Shown here one piece after another: positions 30,095 through 40,990 of a stretch of DNA of 64,000 nucleotides. The stretch spans positions 1,751,001 through 1,815,000 of the forward strand of contig NC_088916.1 in assembly GCF_963576675.1 (NCBI RefSeq). Direction: 5' to 3'. Position 1 is the stretch's first letter. Every line of letters begins with the position of its first letter. The position numbers and the translations under genes are program-made. The DNA comes from Euphorbia lathyris. Its lineage: Eukaryota; Streptophyta; Magnoliopsida; Malpighiales; Euphorbiaceae. The notes below the pieces were generated by a model. The model searched no databases. It was not told the origin of the DNA and saw only the letters and a list, made by a program, of their open reading frames with translations.

Positions 30095-31039
30095 ATGAGT
30101 CGACCTTTGAAAGGTGAGAATCTCTACATGTACGTCTCAGTTACAGATACAGCCATTTGCACGGTCATGATAAGGGAAGAAGATGGCCAGCAATATCCTA
30201 TCTATTACGAGAGCAAAGTATTAAAGGATGATGAAACCCGATATTCCAAGCTAGATAAAATGGCATTGGCCGTCGTCACCACCTCCATACGCCTCAAACC
30301 TTACTTTCAAGCTCATACTGTCATAGTTCGTACAAGCATACCAATGAGGAAAGTGTTGCAAAAGCCATAAACTTTGGGAAGATTGATGGAATGGGCAATC
30401 CGCCTAGGAGAGTTCGGTGTTCGTTATGAAAGCCGATCAGCCCTGAAAAGTCAAGTCTTGGCAGACTTTGTGAATGAGTTCACTGAAGAGGGAATGAATC
30501 TCCCCAAATCTAAAGTTGAGGAATGGACGACGTACACAGATGGGGCTTCTTCGGCAGAAAGTGCAGGTATTGGCATCGTGATCAAGGGTCCCCAATATAT
30601 AAAGCTACACTACGCAGCAAAATTGGATTTCCTCGCAACCAATAATGCAACAGGTTATGAGGCCTTAATATTGGGACTACGCCTGCTAAAGGAAATCACT
30701 CCCGAGCGTATCGTGATCTACAGTAATTCCAAATTAATAGTCAACCAGATGATCAAAAATTTCGAGGTAAAAGATGACATTCTTGCCAAATATGTTGACG
30801 AGGTTAAGAAACTGCTAAATCACCTCGAAGCCAAAGACACCAAGTGGGAATTGATCCATGTGCGTCGAGGATCCAACACAGAGGCCGATCACCTAGCCAA
30901 AATGGCTTCAAGTAAGGAGCATTGGGTGGATCTACAATGCCCATTTGAGGTCAAGACAGTGCTGGCATTCGCCTCGGAGATGGTATCCTACTCATGTCTG
31001 TGGAGAGTGATTGGAGATCACCAATCCGCTAGTATCTAA
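30095..31039 (+). pseudogene. Tat RNase H and extra archaeal-type RNase H, copy 2
   Basis: The first RNase H (VTDTAICTVMIREE, PIYYESKVLKDDETRYS) is followed after a stop (TAA 30368-30370) by LVDFxxEF-like linker text and the archaeal-type RNase H from about 30490. Compared with copy 1, two catalytic residues have changed: NNATGYEAL (E to G) and YSNSKLIVNQ (D to N). The first site YTDGAS and the last NTEADHLAK are kept. The frame shifts near 30990 and ends early. Confidence 0.85.
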
Positions 31040-31079
31040 TAGATGGAACATTGCCTTTGGACAAGGAAGAAGCTTGACG

Positions 31080-32253
31080 GATCGTAAGAAAGGCGGCCTA
31101 TTTCTCCGTGATAAATGATTGCCTATACAGAAAGTCTTTTAGCCACCCCTGGTTGAAATGCATCGTGCCAGAAGAGGGACAATAGATCCTCAAAGAGTTG
31201 CACGAAGGCACATGTGGAGCCCATGAGGCATCTACCTCCATTTTGAAGAAATCCAGGATAGCAGGATTTTATTGGCCAACAGCGAAACTTGATGCTCAAA
31301 AGTTAGTAGAGTCTTGCCATAATTGTCAGATTCATGCAAATGAATCACACACAGCTAAACACCTTCAAAGGCCCATCATCGAAGGTCGACCCTTTGCAGT
31401 CTGGGGAATTGACATCGTTGGACCATTTCCTCCTACCCGAAGACAGAGGAAGTATGTGGTAGTGGCTGTGGATCATTTCACCAAATGGGTAGAGGTTGAG
31501 GCTGTCTCCTCTATCAATGCTGAACGAATGGTGGAGTTCGTCAAGGATAACATCGTAGGAAGGTATGGAATTCCCCATACGATTATCACTGATAATGGAA
31601 CGCAATTCAACTGTGAAGAGTTGAAAACTTTCTGTGAAAAATTGGGCATTCAGAACAGATTCGCCTCGGTTTATTATCCTCAATCAAACGGTATGACCGA
31701 AGTTACAAATCGGACGATCGTTAAAGGAATAAAGAAAAGATTGGGGGAGCATGACAAGAAGTGGGCGGATCAGTTAATGAGCATCCTATGGGCGTATCGC
31801 ACTACTCCCAGAACAGCCACGAGCGAGACGCCATTTGCCCTTTCTCACGGTGTGGAAGCTATAATCCCAGTTGAAATACAGGTCCCAAGTGACAGAGTTG
31901 CATTCTATTGCGAGGAGCAAAACAGCCAAAGATTGAAAGAAAGTCTTGATCAAGTGGAAGAAAATCGAGAAAAGGCATATGTACGCATGGCGGCTTACAA
32001 GCAGTGGATCGCAGCTTATCATGATAAAAATGCCAAGCTTGTAAACTTGAATGTGGGTGACCTCGTGCTCTACAAAGTGGACAAAATCCAATCTAAGGAA
32101 GGGAAAGGAATGCTGGGGCTCACCTGGATAGGTCCGTACAAAATAATCAACAAGATTGGATTCGCCACATTTAAAATTCAAGACATGGAGGGAAATACGC
32201 TGCCACATACATGGAATCTCCAAAACCTCCGCAAATATTTCGCCAGAAAATAG
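31080..32253 (+). pseudogene. Tat integrase, copy 2
   Basis: It parallels 584-1765 of copy 1. The long open part starts after a CAA-to-TAA change (31183-31185, PEEGQ*ILKEL); another stop replaces an Arg near 31077. HHCC, the DDE residues (GIDIVGPF, ITDNGTQF, NGMTEVTNR) and GPY (WIGPYKI) are all visible. Confidence 0.88.
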
Positions 32254-32894
32254 AATGTAATCAAGGTCTTGAGTACTCTTTTTCCTTTAGTAAGCTTTTT
32301 TCCCATGAGGTTTTTCTTATTAAAGGTTTTAATGAGGCTCACATATAAGACCCGCTTGCTATAATAAGGCATATCATCATTCAATAAAAAGCAATTCTTG
32401 TCTTGTCAAATTCTTTTTTCAGTATTTTCTTGTAGCAATATAAATATTCCAGCCTAAAAAAGAAGGGGGGCACCCAACGCTTCCCCACACAAAAAGTCAT
32501 GCTATCACGACATAGCTACTTTTTCTCCTCGAAGATAGGAGAGCAATCTCATGGGCGGATCAATCCTTAAATGATCACCATTAGAGATAGAGTTAAAACA
32601 TTTCTCGGACGCGAGATCTTTACACTCTTTTATACCCTTTCTAAAGAAGGGTTCAAAGTCCTAAGGGCGGATCGATTCACCTCAAAGATAGGAAGCAAAT
32701 CGATCACCTAAGGCAGCTTAACTTCCTCTAAAGGAATAAAATAGCTTCAAACCTTCACAAAGGTTCACACCATGGGGTATGGCTGGCCACCTACTTCAAA
32801 TCAATCCTAAAGCCTATAAATTTACTTGCACAAAGCATAAAGTAAACATAAATGGTTATAGCAAGGATTAAAAATTGTACTTAGTTTTACAAAA
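32254..32894. other. Tat non-coding region between pol and antisense gene, copy 2
   Basis: Nearly identical to 1766-2406. It contains the repeated GGGCGGATC phrase. No gene is supported. Confidence 0.6.
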
Positions 32895-35091
32895 CTAAAC
32901 ATTTACAGGAGCATCCTCCTTAGCATCTTTTACATTAGATGCGCCCTCCAGTGGGGCTTCCTTCTCTACAGAAATAATTTCTCCTTGAGGGATGGTACCA
33001 TCGGTTATCAGCTCCTCACTCTGGTCACCCGCCTTTGGAGGCGCTTTATCGGGGTCCTCTGGCTCAAGGTCGACAAGGGGTTTGCTTTCCTCAGCGGATC
33101 CACTCATCACCTTGCGAATGTGATCGCGAATGTAGTCCTTGACTTCTGGAAATTTGCAATACTTAAGGACCACATCCACGTCAGGAACCACGAACTCCGG
33201 ATCTATAAAATCAATCTCGGGATGCGCCAGTTTCACATACGCCATGATCCATTCGCCGTAGTAGTAAGCTCGCTCCCCTACCAAGATCTCCGTGTCCTCT
33301 AAGGCAGCTTCATATTCAATTTAAGGATCTCAGCATCCTTTAGAGCAATGGCGGACACAGCGTTCGCATTGGCAACGATGATCTCCTTCTCCAACTTTTC
33401 TATGGTTGCCTTATCCGCCACTCCTTGAAGGAGATCCGCTTCCATGGCACGCATACGAATGTATACCTATCAATGTAAAAACCCAATTCAAGCGAAAGAA
33501 CGACAACAAACATCTCCCCAAAGGAGATCACTCTTTCATCCAAAAATGCAAAAGGATAGAAAGAACTTACCGTGAGAAGCTCCGTTTTTCCCATTTGAAC
33601 ATGGGTTGATCTTGGGATCTCGTTTTGACTCTTTCGCACCTCGCCTAATTAACCAAGAGCTTCGTCCAGGTCATTAATGACGGATTCATTCCTCAAAGAT
33701 CCATTGTCACCATATTTAGCGGACCAGTAACCGCCTAGATCAGGCTTCACCGTCTGCACAAGGATTGGAAGGTCAAAACTTAGATTCACAATATGGAGAA
33801 AAGAAACATTAAAACAACTTACTTGTTCTTTCTCCACAGTGGGCATCGCGGCTCTCATGGCATCCGCCATAAACTTTCGTCCGCCGGAAGTTGTAGGCTT
33901 CATCTTCTTCTGTAGAGGAAGATCAGCCATTGTATCAGCGGGACGTTCTCTGCACCCTTTTTGGGATCTGCTGCTTGCCTCTTCTTTCGAGCCTCATCCT
34001 CCTTCAGTTTCTTACGTATCTCTACAAGAGCGTGATTGGCCTTAGACAAACCCCTGATAAAAGAACCATAAAATAATCAAGGTTCAAGGAAAAACAAAGT
34101 TACCTTCATCGAGTTCTGTAAACTTCACATAAGTGGTCTTGTCCCCTTCCTGGCGGATCAAGGGTATATCATTCATCATAAAGTCCAAGGCGTCGGCGTA
34201 TGTCCAAGCCTCCGCCTTGACACTTTTCATGATATTCGCCACTTCTTCGTCACTGTCTGTCAATATACGCATGTCTCCAGCCATATGTAAGGGTCTGGCA
34301 CTCCAAACCGACGGAAAGCCTAGAGACTCGCCCTCCCTTATCTTTACATAGAAGAACTTTTCATCCCAGAGGTGGACATTAGACATCTTGCCGCTAAACG
34401 GCGAGTAGGTTCCAAACTTAGCAAAGGTGTAAAAGGACTCGGCCTTTCGTTTCATCGGTTTGTGAAGAGTTCGGAAGACTCGAGGGTTACAAACTACCCC
34501 TAAATTTGAAGCTAAATAACAATCTAGAGCTACATCTAACCAGCCATTTGGATGCAACTGGCTGACAGTGATGTCAAAGTAAGCTAAGATGTCCGCCATC
34601 ATCTTAGGAAGAGGAAGCCGGAACCCTCTTTCTACGTGACAACTGTATACAGATAAATACCCCCTTGGCGGACAGGCGGGTCTCTGATGATCTTCCGCCA
34701 ACATAGTCTCATATTCTTTTATCCAAGGGAAGCGGTCCGCCAGATTCGCTAGATCCGCGACACTCATACGAGAGGAAGTGGACTCCGCACGAGGCGCCTT
34801 TTTCCTAAACGAGGCTGAAGAAGATGCCTCCATCCCCGAAAACCACCTAAAATCTATTGCCGGAGCAAGATGAGCAACGGCGACGGGAAGGTTCCGAATC
34901 CTACCTGAACGAGTTCGACCACTATTACACGCCGAGTTACGCAACTCAGCTAAATCGCAACTAATAGTACCTTCGGAAGAATCAGAATTCTCCAAAGAGG
35001 AAGAAGTCCAGCTAACTACGGTTTCGGAAGAAGTGGTCAAATTAAAAAGTTCAAAAGTAGACCCAAAAGATGAAGAAGAACTCCTAAACAT
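32895..35091 (-). pseudogene. Antisense extra gene (aORF) of Tat, copy 2, with introns
   Basis: Exon 1 (35091-34104) encodes MFRSSSSSFG and the Transposase_28-like domain (GFRLPLPKMMADILAYF, SQLHPNGWLDVALDCYL). Intron 33822-33754 (GTAAGT to TGTGCAG) joins EKEQ to TVKP in frame. Intron 33570-33467 (GTAAGT to GATAG) joins ELLT to VYIRMRAME in frame. The C-terminus is a probable coiled coil, then the acidic tail at 33284-32895. A possible first intron (34103-34054) is only 50 bases and does not keep the frame. Damage: a lost G near 33945, a nonsense codon in exon 3 (33650), and about 28 bases lost near 33315. Antisense genes are known in Tat elements; function is unknown. Confidence 0.78.
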
Positions 35092-35267
35092 TCAGCAATC
35101 AAAGCAAAAATTCACTTACATGAGAGTTAAAAGCTTTGAAAGATTATGAACTCCGAGAGACTCTGGACAAAAACTCGAAGGAAAATGGAAGAGGAATGCA
35201 AATGGAGTGGAAAGAGAAAGAGAGGAAGGAAGAAGACATTTTCTCTTTCCTCGAGCGGCGCGTTTAC

Positions 35268-35276
35268 AACACGTGT
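35268..35276. promoter_or_regulatory. G-box-like site upstream of the antisense gene
   Basis: ACACGTGTC contains the palindrome CACGTG, about 180 bases before the ATG at 35091 on the minus strand. It is conserved in copy 1 near 14507. bZIP or bHLH factors bind such sites in plants; use here is inference. Confidence 0.35.
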
Positions 35277-35386
35277 CACCCATCAATTGGCATCGAACAA
35301 AGTGACCATTAATGGAAGCCATCATGACGGCGCGCAAAGAAGCTCAAAAGCCCTAAAGGACTTTAAAGGAACTTTAGAGGGGCTTC

Positions 35387-35906
35387 TGATAACATTAGGA
35401 TACTATCCAAAGGATCAAAGGAGATATTTGCCTAGAACGGCCACGTATTGATCACCTGATACCGAGATGTGATGGCGTATCAGGCAAGGAGATCAAACAG
35501 GCGGATCACCAAGACTTCGCCACAAGAGATCCGCAGTCTTGTCTATGTGGCGATCCGCCATAACCTCTCAATCCGCCAGTGGAATAGCTGAGCCGATCCC
35601 ACAATAAAGACCATTAATGAGCTATTAATAAGCTAACAGGCATACTTAAAAGAAACCAGTAACCGCCATTAATGAAGCATTAATGGAGACTTTCTATTTA
35701 CTAAAGGTTACAACTTCATGACTATATATAGCTTGCATCTCAAGCTATCAAGGTACACATTCATACAATCTGAGAAATCCTACTTTGTCAATTCAGTTTG
35801 CTCTTTCATACTTTATACTGACTTTGGCATCGGAGCTTCCCCCCGTCGAACCCAACGACGCCCCCACAGGGACGGAAGATAATCGGAAATTCTCCACAAG
35901 TCATCA
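35387..35906 (+). repeat. Tat 3' LTR of copy 2
   Basis: 520 bases, starting TGATAACATTAGG and ending AAGTCATCA. The polypurine tract TTTAGAGGGGCTTC precedes it. The TATA box is at 35723-35730 and the CCATTAATG dyad at 35666-35686. Unrelated flank begins at 35907. Confidence 0.94.
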
Positions 35907-35989
35907 AAGTAACTTTTTGATAATTAAAGAGATTAATGAACCCAACAACTTAATGATGCAAATGCCAACTAGTCAAGTAATTTGAGCTC

Positions 35990-36097
35990 TTATTCGTCAT
36001 CACTGTCAGAAGGAAGCAGAGAGCGATGGTGTTCATGACTTTCCTCATCGTTGTCGTCCTTCTAGTGAGAATCATAGGGGCGTTTTTGGGCTGACAT
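35990..36097 (-). other. Short reading frame with one stop, possible relic of a host exon
   Basis: Reads MSAQKRPYDSH, TAG, then an acidic tail ending PSDSDDE and a TAA. I do not recognise it. It lies only 84 bases beyond the Tat LTR. The acidic composition is suggestive but the frame is too short to support a gene. Confidence 0.2.
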
Positions 36098-36439
36098 TTG
36101 ACTAATGTTGGAAAGGGAAATTATAGTTGGGATTGAAGAAGAAGAAGAAGAAGAAAGGAAGAGAAATTAAAGGTGGTAAACAGTTTGGGAGAGGTATCAA
36201 CTTGGAAGAGAAAGTGATGATTATAGAGATGAAGGAAAGAATGAGTGTGGGGAGAGATGAAGGAGAGAGGGTGAATTGTGAGGTGTACTATTGGGTAAAA
36301 AAAGTCCTAAAATTAAAAATAAAAAGACAAAATCACCCTTTGATTATTTGACCAAAACTTGCCATGTCATTATATTTTAACGTTGTTAACATTTTGGACC
36401 CTATTTGCTAACAAAATGAACCTCAATGTACATGGTTGT

Positions 36440-36605
36440 CACGTTGTAAGACAACTCCCTTTTTGGATTAGTATTACTAACACACGTTGTAAGACAACTC
36501 CCTTTAGTCAGTTAATTTTTTATATATAACTGGGTGTCAATATGATCATTCAAAGTGTACTTATGAAAGTTGTTTCCATTTTCCATTCAAAGTGTACTTA
36601 TGATT
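36440..36605. repeat. Two short direct duplications
   Basis: ACGTTGTAAGACAACTCCC occurs near 36440 and again near 36484. ATTCAAAGTGTACTTATGA occurs near 36549 and again near 36585. They are local tandem-type duplications, not target sites of a recognisable element. Confidence 0.7.
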
Positions 36606-37214
36606 TGAATCGTATGATTAAATTCGAACCGAATATATAGGCCGAATCCAAATTATCATAAATTCATATTGTTATTTAGGAAAACTACAACTCTAACTAC
36701 AGAAGGAGATAAATCTGCGGAAAAGGAACCAATAAGAAATTTAAAAAATAAGAAATAAGATTATTATATTAATTAATAAATCAAAACATATTAACATGAT
36801 TTTCCGATTTCAATACATAAGTTCCATCCCATCCTATTTAGAAAACGTTTTTTACTTTGCTGTGGTGCAACAACAGTTACTCAGAACCAAATTATCTTCA
36901 TCACCATTCATCAAAAACTTCAACAATAGAAACTATTAAACTCACCATAGACTAATATTTGATAATATTTTAAGTTCAACATGACAAATATTTTATTTTT
37001 ACGTTTCGATTCGCGAGTCACGATTCACAAAATGATGATTTGATTCTTAAATCGAATTTTGATTCATGAATCGAATCTCGATTTACGAATTGAATCTCGA
37101 TTTGACAACTATGCTCTCGTGCAACCAACTTGTACCTGAAAAAGATGAATGTTATAGTTTAACATTATAACAAAAGTTACAATTAGCTCAGTAAATCAAT
37201 TAAAAGAAGAGATA

Positions 37215-40200
37215 CAACAACAACAACAACAAAGCCTTAGTCCCGAAATGATTCGGGGTCGGCTAACATGAACCATCATATAAAACCGTGAAAATCAAGT
37301 AGTGTCAGCGACACAGATTCGCTCCCTCCACTCCGTCCTATCCACTACCATATTTTCCTCAATTCCCAATAAACTCATATCACTCTCGATCACCCTCCTC
37401 CAAGTTTGCTTAGGTCTTCCCCTACCCCTCACCACTACATCCATTTGCCACTCTTCGGTTCTCCTAACCGGCGCATCAAGCGCTCTACGTCTCACATGGC
37501 CAAACCACCTTAGTCGGTTTTCTCTCATTTTATTCTCAATAGATGTGACCCCTACTTTTGTCCTAATTATTTCATTACGCACCTGGTCCTTTCTCGTGTG
37601 ACCACACATCCATCTCAACATACGCATCTCCGCCACCGACATCTTATGGATGTGGCAGTGTTTCACTGCCCAACACTCCGTACCATATAACAATGCCGGT
37701 CTAATTGCCGTCCGGTAGAATTTTCGCTTCAATCTATTAGGCATGCCGGGATCACAAAGGAAACCCGTAGCACTCTTCCACTTCGACCAACCAGCTTTAA
37801 TCCTATGAGCAACATCTCCATCTACTTCTCCATCCGTTTGGATAATAGATCCTAAATACCGGAAGCAATCCGAGGCCTGAACAACTCTCCCATCTAGGGT
37901 GATTGTCCCTGCCTCCCTACTCCTACGGCCGCTAAACTTACACTCCAAATATTCTGTCTTACTTCGACTGAACTTAAAGCCTCTAGATTCTAGAGTTTGC
38001 CTACATAGTTCCAACTTCATCTCCACTCCTTCTTTCGTCTCATCAACCAATATAATATCATCTGCAAACAGCATGCACCATGGTATACCATCTTGAAGTG
38101 AACTTGTTAGTTCATCCATAATGATGGCAAAAAGAAATGGGCTTAGTGCGGAACCTTGATGCACTCCAATCGTAATAGGAAACTCTTCAGTCTTCCCAAC
38201 ACTAGTACGTACACTCGTGCATACTCCCTCATACATGTCCTTTATGATGTCAATATATTTCCGCGAAATGCCTTTCCTTATCAAGGCCCACCAAAGTACT
38301 TCCCTTGGTACCTTATCATATGCTTTCTCCAAGTCAATGAAAACCATATGCAAGTCTTTCTTCTTATTTCGATAGTGCTCCATTAATTGTCTCATTAGAT
38401 GGATGGCTTCCATAGTTGATCTTCCCAGTATAAAGTCAAACTGGTTTTTCGAGATCTTCACCGTCCTCCTTAGCCTTTATTCAATCACTCGCTCCCAAAG
38501 TTTCATAGTGTGACTCATTAATTTGATTCCCCGATAGTTGGCACAATCTTGGACATCGCCTTTGTTCTTATACAAAGGGATTAAGGTACTTTTCCTCCAT
38601 TCTGATGGCATCTTATTGTTTCTCCAAATTTTGTTGAAGAACGTCGTCAACCATTCGATTCCTCTTTCTCCCAAACATCTCCAAATCTCAATAGGGATGC
38701 CATCAGGTCCTACTGCTTTCTTCAACTTCATCTTACTTAATGCCATTTTGACTTCACCCTTTTGAATTCTCCGCAGGCATTCATGATTTATCATATCGTG
38801 ATGGATACTTATATCTCCAACATCTTGTTGGCGATCTCTATTAAATAAGTCATCAAAATAGGACCTCCATCGTTCCTTGATATCCTTATCTCCAGCTAGG
38901 ACTTTCTGGTCCACATCCTTCACACATTTAACTTTTCTGAGATCTCGCGTCTTCCTATCTCTCATTCGAGTAATTCTATATATGTCTCTTTCCCCTTCTT
39001 TCGTATCCAATCTTGTATACAGATACCGATTCACCTTTGCTCTAGCATCTCGTATGACCTTCTTTACTTCCCTTTTAGCCTCTTTGTATTTTTCGTAGTT
39101 CTCGTCACTCCTACATTTCCCCAATAGTTTATAGGATTCTCTCTTACTCTTTACTGCTTGTCGTACTTCTTCTGTCCACCAAGATGTGTCCTTACCCGGT
39201 GGCATGCTACCTTTAGATTCCCCTAGAACTTCCTTCGCTACTTCCCTTATACTATGCTCCATCTTATTCCATATCGAATCTATATCTGAATCCATATGGC
39301 AAGTCCAAATATCTTTTTTGGTCATCTCATCCACAAATTTTTGTTGATTCTCCCCTTGCAATTTCCACCACTTAATCTTAGTCTCTACTTGAGGTGTTTG
39401 TTTTCTTATACATTTCCTACTTCGAAAATCTAGCACCACTACTCTATGTTGGGTTGTCGTACTCTCACCAGGGATCACCTTACAATCAATATAACTCTTT
39501 CTCCAAGCACTCCTTACTAAGAAGAAGTCAATTTGGCTCGCATTACCGGCACTCCGATAAGTCACTAAGTGGGATGTTCTCTTCATAAACCATGTGTTCA
39601 TGATACTCAAGTCATAGGCTGATGCGAATTCCAAAATATCATTTCCTGCTTCATTCTTATCTCCAAAACCATACCCTCCATGAACACTCTCAAACCCATC
39701 TCGCCTAGAACCCACGTGTCCATTGAGATCACCCCCTAGTACCATTTTTTCATCCCTAGGAACCTGTTGCACCACTTCCTCTAAGTCATCCCAAAAAGCT
39801 TGTCTTATAGACACATCTAATCCTATTTGTGGCGCATATGCACTAATGACATTCACAACCTCATCCCCTATCACTAGCTTAACACTCATAATTCTATCGC
39901 TCTTCCTAGACACCGCTACTACCTCATCAATATACTCCCTATCAATAAGAATACCTACTCCATTTCTACCCTTATCCTTTCCTGAGTACCAAAGCTTATA
40001 ACCCCAAGGAGCTATCTCTCTAGCCTTGGCTCCAACCCACTTGGTTTCTTGTAGGCATAATATATTTATTCTCCTCCTCTTCATAACATCTACAATTTCA
40101 GCTAATCTTCCTGTCAAAGAACCTATGTTCCATGTCCCAAAGCGTAACCTACTACCCTTACCCCTACCCCTACCATTACCGTGGACTAGCTTATTTACCC

Positions 40201-40433
40201 GCAACCCTTGCATATTTGACACCACCCCCGGGTCCTGGGGTGGCGCGCCGCTTCGGGGCGACGACCTAGCAACCCTTGCACATTTATCACTACACCCGGG
40301 GTCTAGGAAGTGCAGCGCGTCGCTGAGTAGGGAACGCCCCAACGGTATTTATATTATGGTTCATGTCATAAGATGTGGCTAAGTTTTACGCTGGCCGCCA
40401 CAAACCTACCGCAACCCTCCTCCTTTGTCCGGG
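37215..40433 (-). mobile_element. RTE-clade LINE, near full length
   Basis: A 3.2-kb non-LTR retrotransposon on the minus strand. It has a perfect 17-base target duplication AATTAAAAGAAGAGATA at 37198-37214 and 40434-40450. The 3' end carries a (TTG)n tail (CAA repeats at 37215-37231 on the + strand), as usual for plant RTE elements. The single ORF encodes endonuclease and RT. The perfect target duplication and single nonsense codon point to a recent insertion. Confidence 0.95.
37295..40342 (-). pseudogene. RTE ORF: AP-type endonuclease and reverse transcriptase, one nonsense codon
   Basis: The frame is 1016 codons long, the usual RTE length. The AP-type endonuclease covers about residues 65-300 (FGTWNIGSLTGRL, CLQETKWVGAKA, NVISAYAPQ, LGGDLNGHVG), and would nick the target. 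The RT covers about residues 540-860 (GPDGIPIEIWR, NYRGIKLMSHTMKLWERVIE, NQFDFILGRST, VFIDLEKAYDKVPREVLW, HQGSALSPFLFA, catalytic FADDIIL). The C-terminal part has FRYLGSIIQTDG and RLRWFGHVRRR. One TAA (38477-38479) lies between WERVIE and RLRRTVK. The N-terminal 60 residues contain a degenerate duplication (LDPGCSDKCARVA and QDPGVVSNMQGLRV), reflecting a repeat in the DNA at 40203-40320. Confidence 0.93.
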
Positions 40434-40446
40434 AATTAAAAGAAGA

Positions 40447-40990
40447 GATAAGGTGTAAAAATACCTGTAATGCTTACACCTTAGAGTAATTTTACCCCTA
40501 ACATCTAAAATGGGGAAATTTTACCCTTAATGTTGGTAGTCAAGAGCAATTATATGCCTAATATTGACAAGTTGGGTCAATTGGAGAAATTATTCATCAA
40601 ATAATCTTCTCGGTCATGAATCTTGTCATTTATACCTCACATGTGCATCATTTTATCACATATTAGTAATAAATCACAAACATATGATTAAACGTGAAAA
40701 AAAAATTAAAAAATATATTGTATTTTGTACAAGTTGGACAAAAAAAAATCAAATATTTCATCGAAGTTAAAAATATTAATCTTCAATTCTATTATTAAAT
40801 CATGAAATCTGTTTTTTAGAATCAACTTACGTGCAATTTGAGCAAAATAAAGAAGAAAATATTTGTGTTATATAATAATGTCCTAAATTGAACAAACTTG
40901 TCAATGTTAAGGGTAAAAATGCATCATTTTAAACGTTAAGAGTAAAATTGTTCCTGCATGTAAATGTTAGAGATATACTTACACCTTATC
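40447..40990. mobile_element. Small TIR element, MITE-like
   Basis: Ends GATAAGGTGTAA (40447-40458) and TTACACCTTATC (40979-40990) are perfect 12-base inverted repeats. The similarity extends inwards imperfectly for about 100 bases (TTACCCTTAATGTT against AACATTGACAAG and flanking text). It contains no coding capacity. A TA target (Stowaway-type) is possible, but no longer target duplication is visible. The LINE target copy ends exactly at its left edge. Confidence 0.55.

Larger units (their letters stand above)
14625..35906 (+). mobile_element. Tat-lineage Ty3/gypsy retrotransposon, copy 2
   Basis: LTR 14625-15144, primer site, gag, protease and the start of RT up to 18172, then Athila-1, then the rest of RT, two RNase H domains and integrase to 32253. 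The antisense gene on the minus strand (35091-32895), a polypurine tract and the LTR 35387-35906 follow. Without Athila-1 the element would be about 10 kb. The coding frame has at least three frameshifts and several stops, so it is dead. The sequence following it, AAGTAACTTTTTG, is unrelated flank. Confidence 0.92.
35907..37197. other. Unique flank between the Tat tandem and the LINE
   Basis: No supported gene. It contains a GAA microsatellite (about 36136-36160) and two pairs of short direct repeats (36440-36605). A stretch near 37005-37105 has GATTCG and AATCGA elements in alternating orientation. Confidence 0.5.

Noticed and set aside
34054..34103. First intron of the Tat antisense gene (50 bases)
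   Set aside because: It has GT and AG ends, but it is shorter than usual plant introns and joining the exons does not keep an open frame in either copy.
36127..36351. Open frame starting MGLKKKKKKKGRE as a gene
   Set aside because: It is driven by a GAA microsatellite and purine-rich DNA, with no conserved domain.
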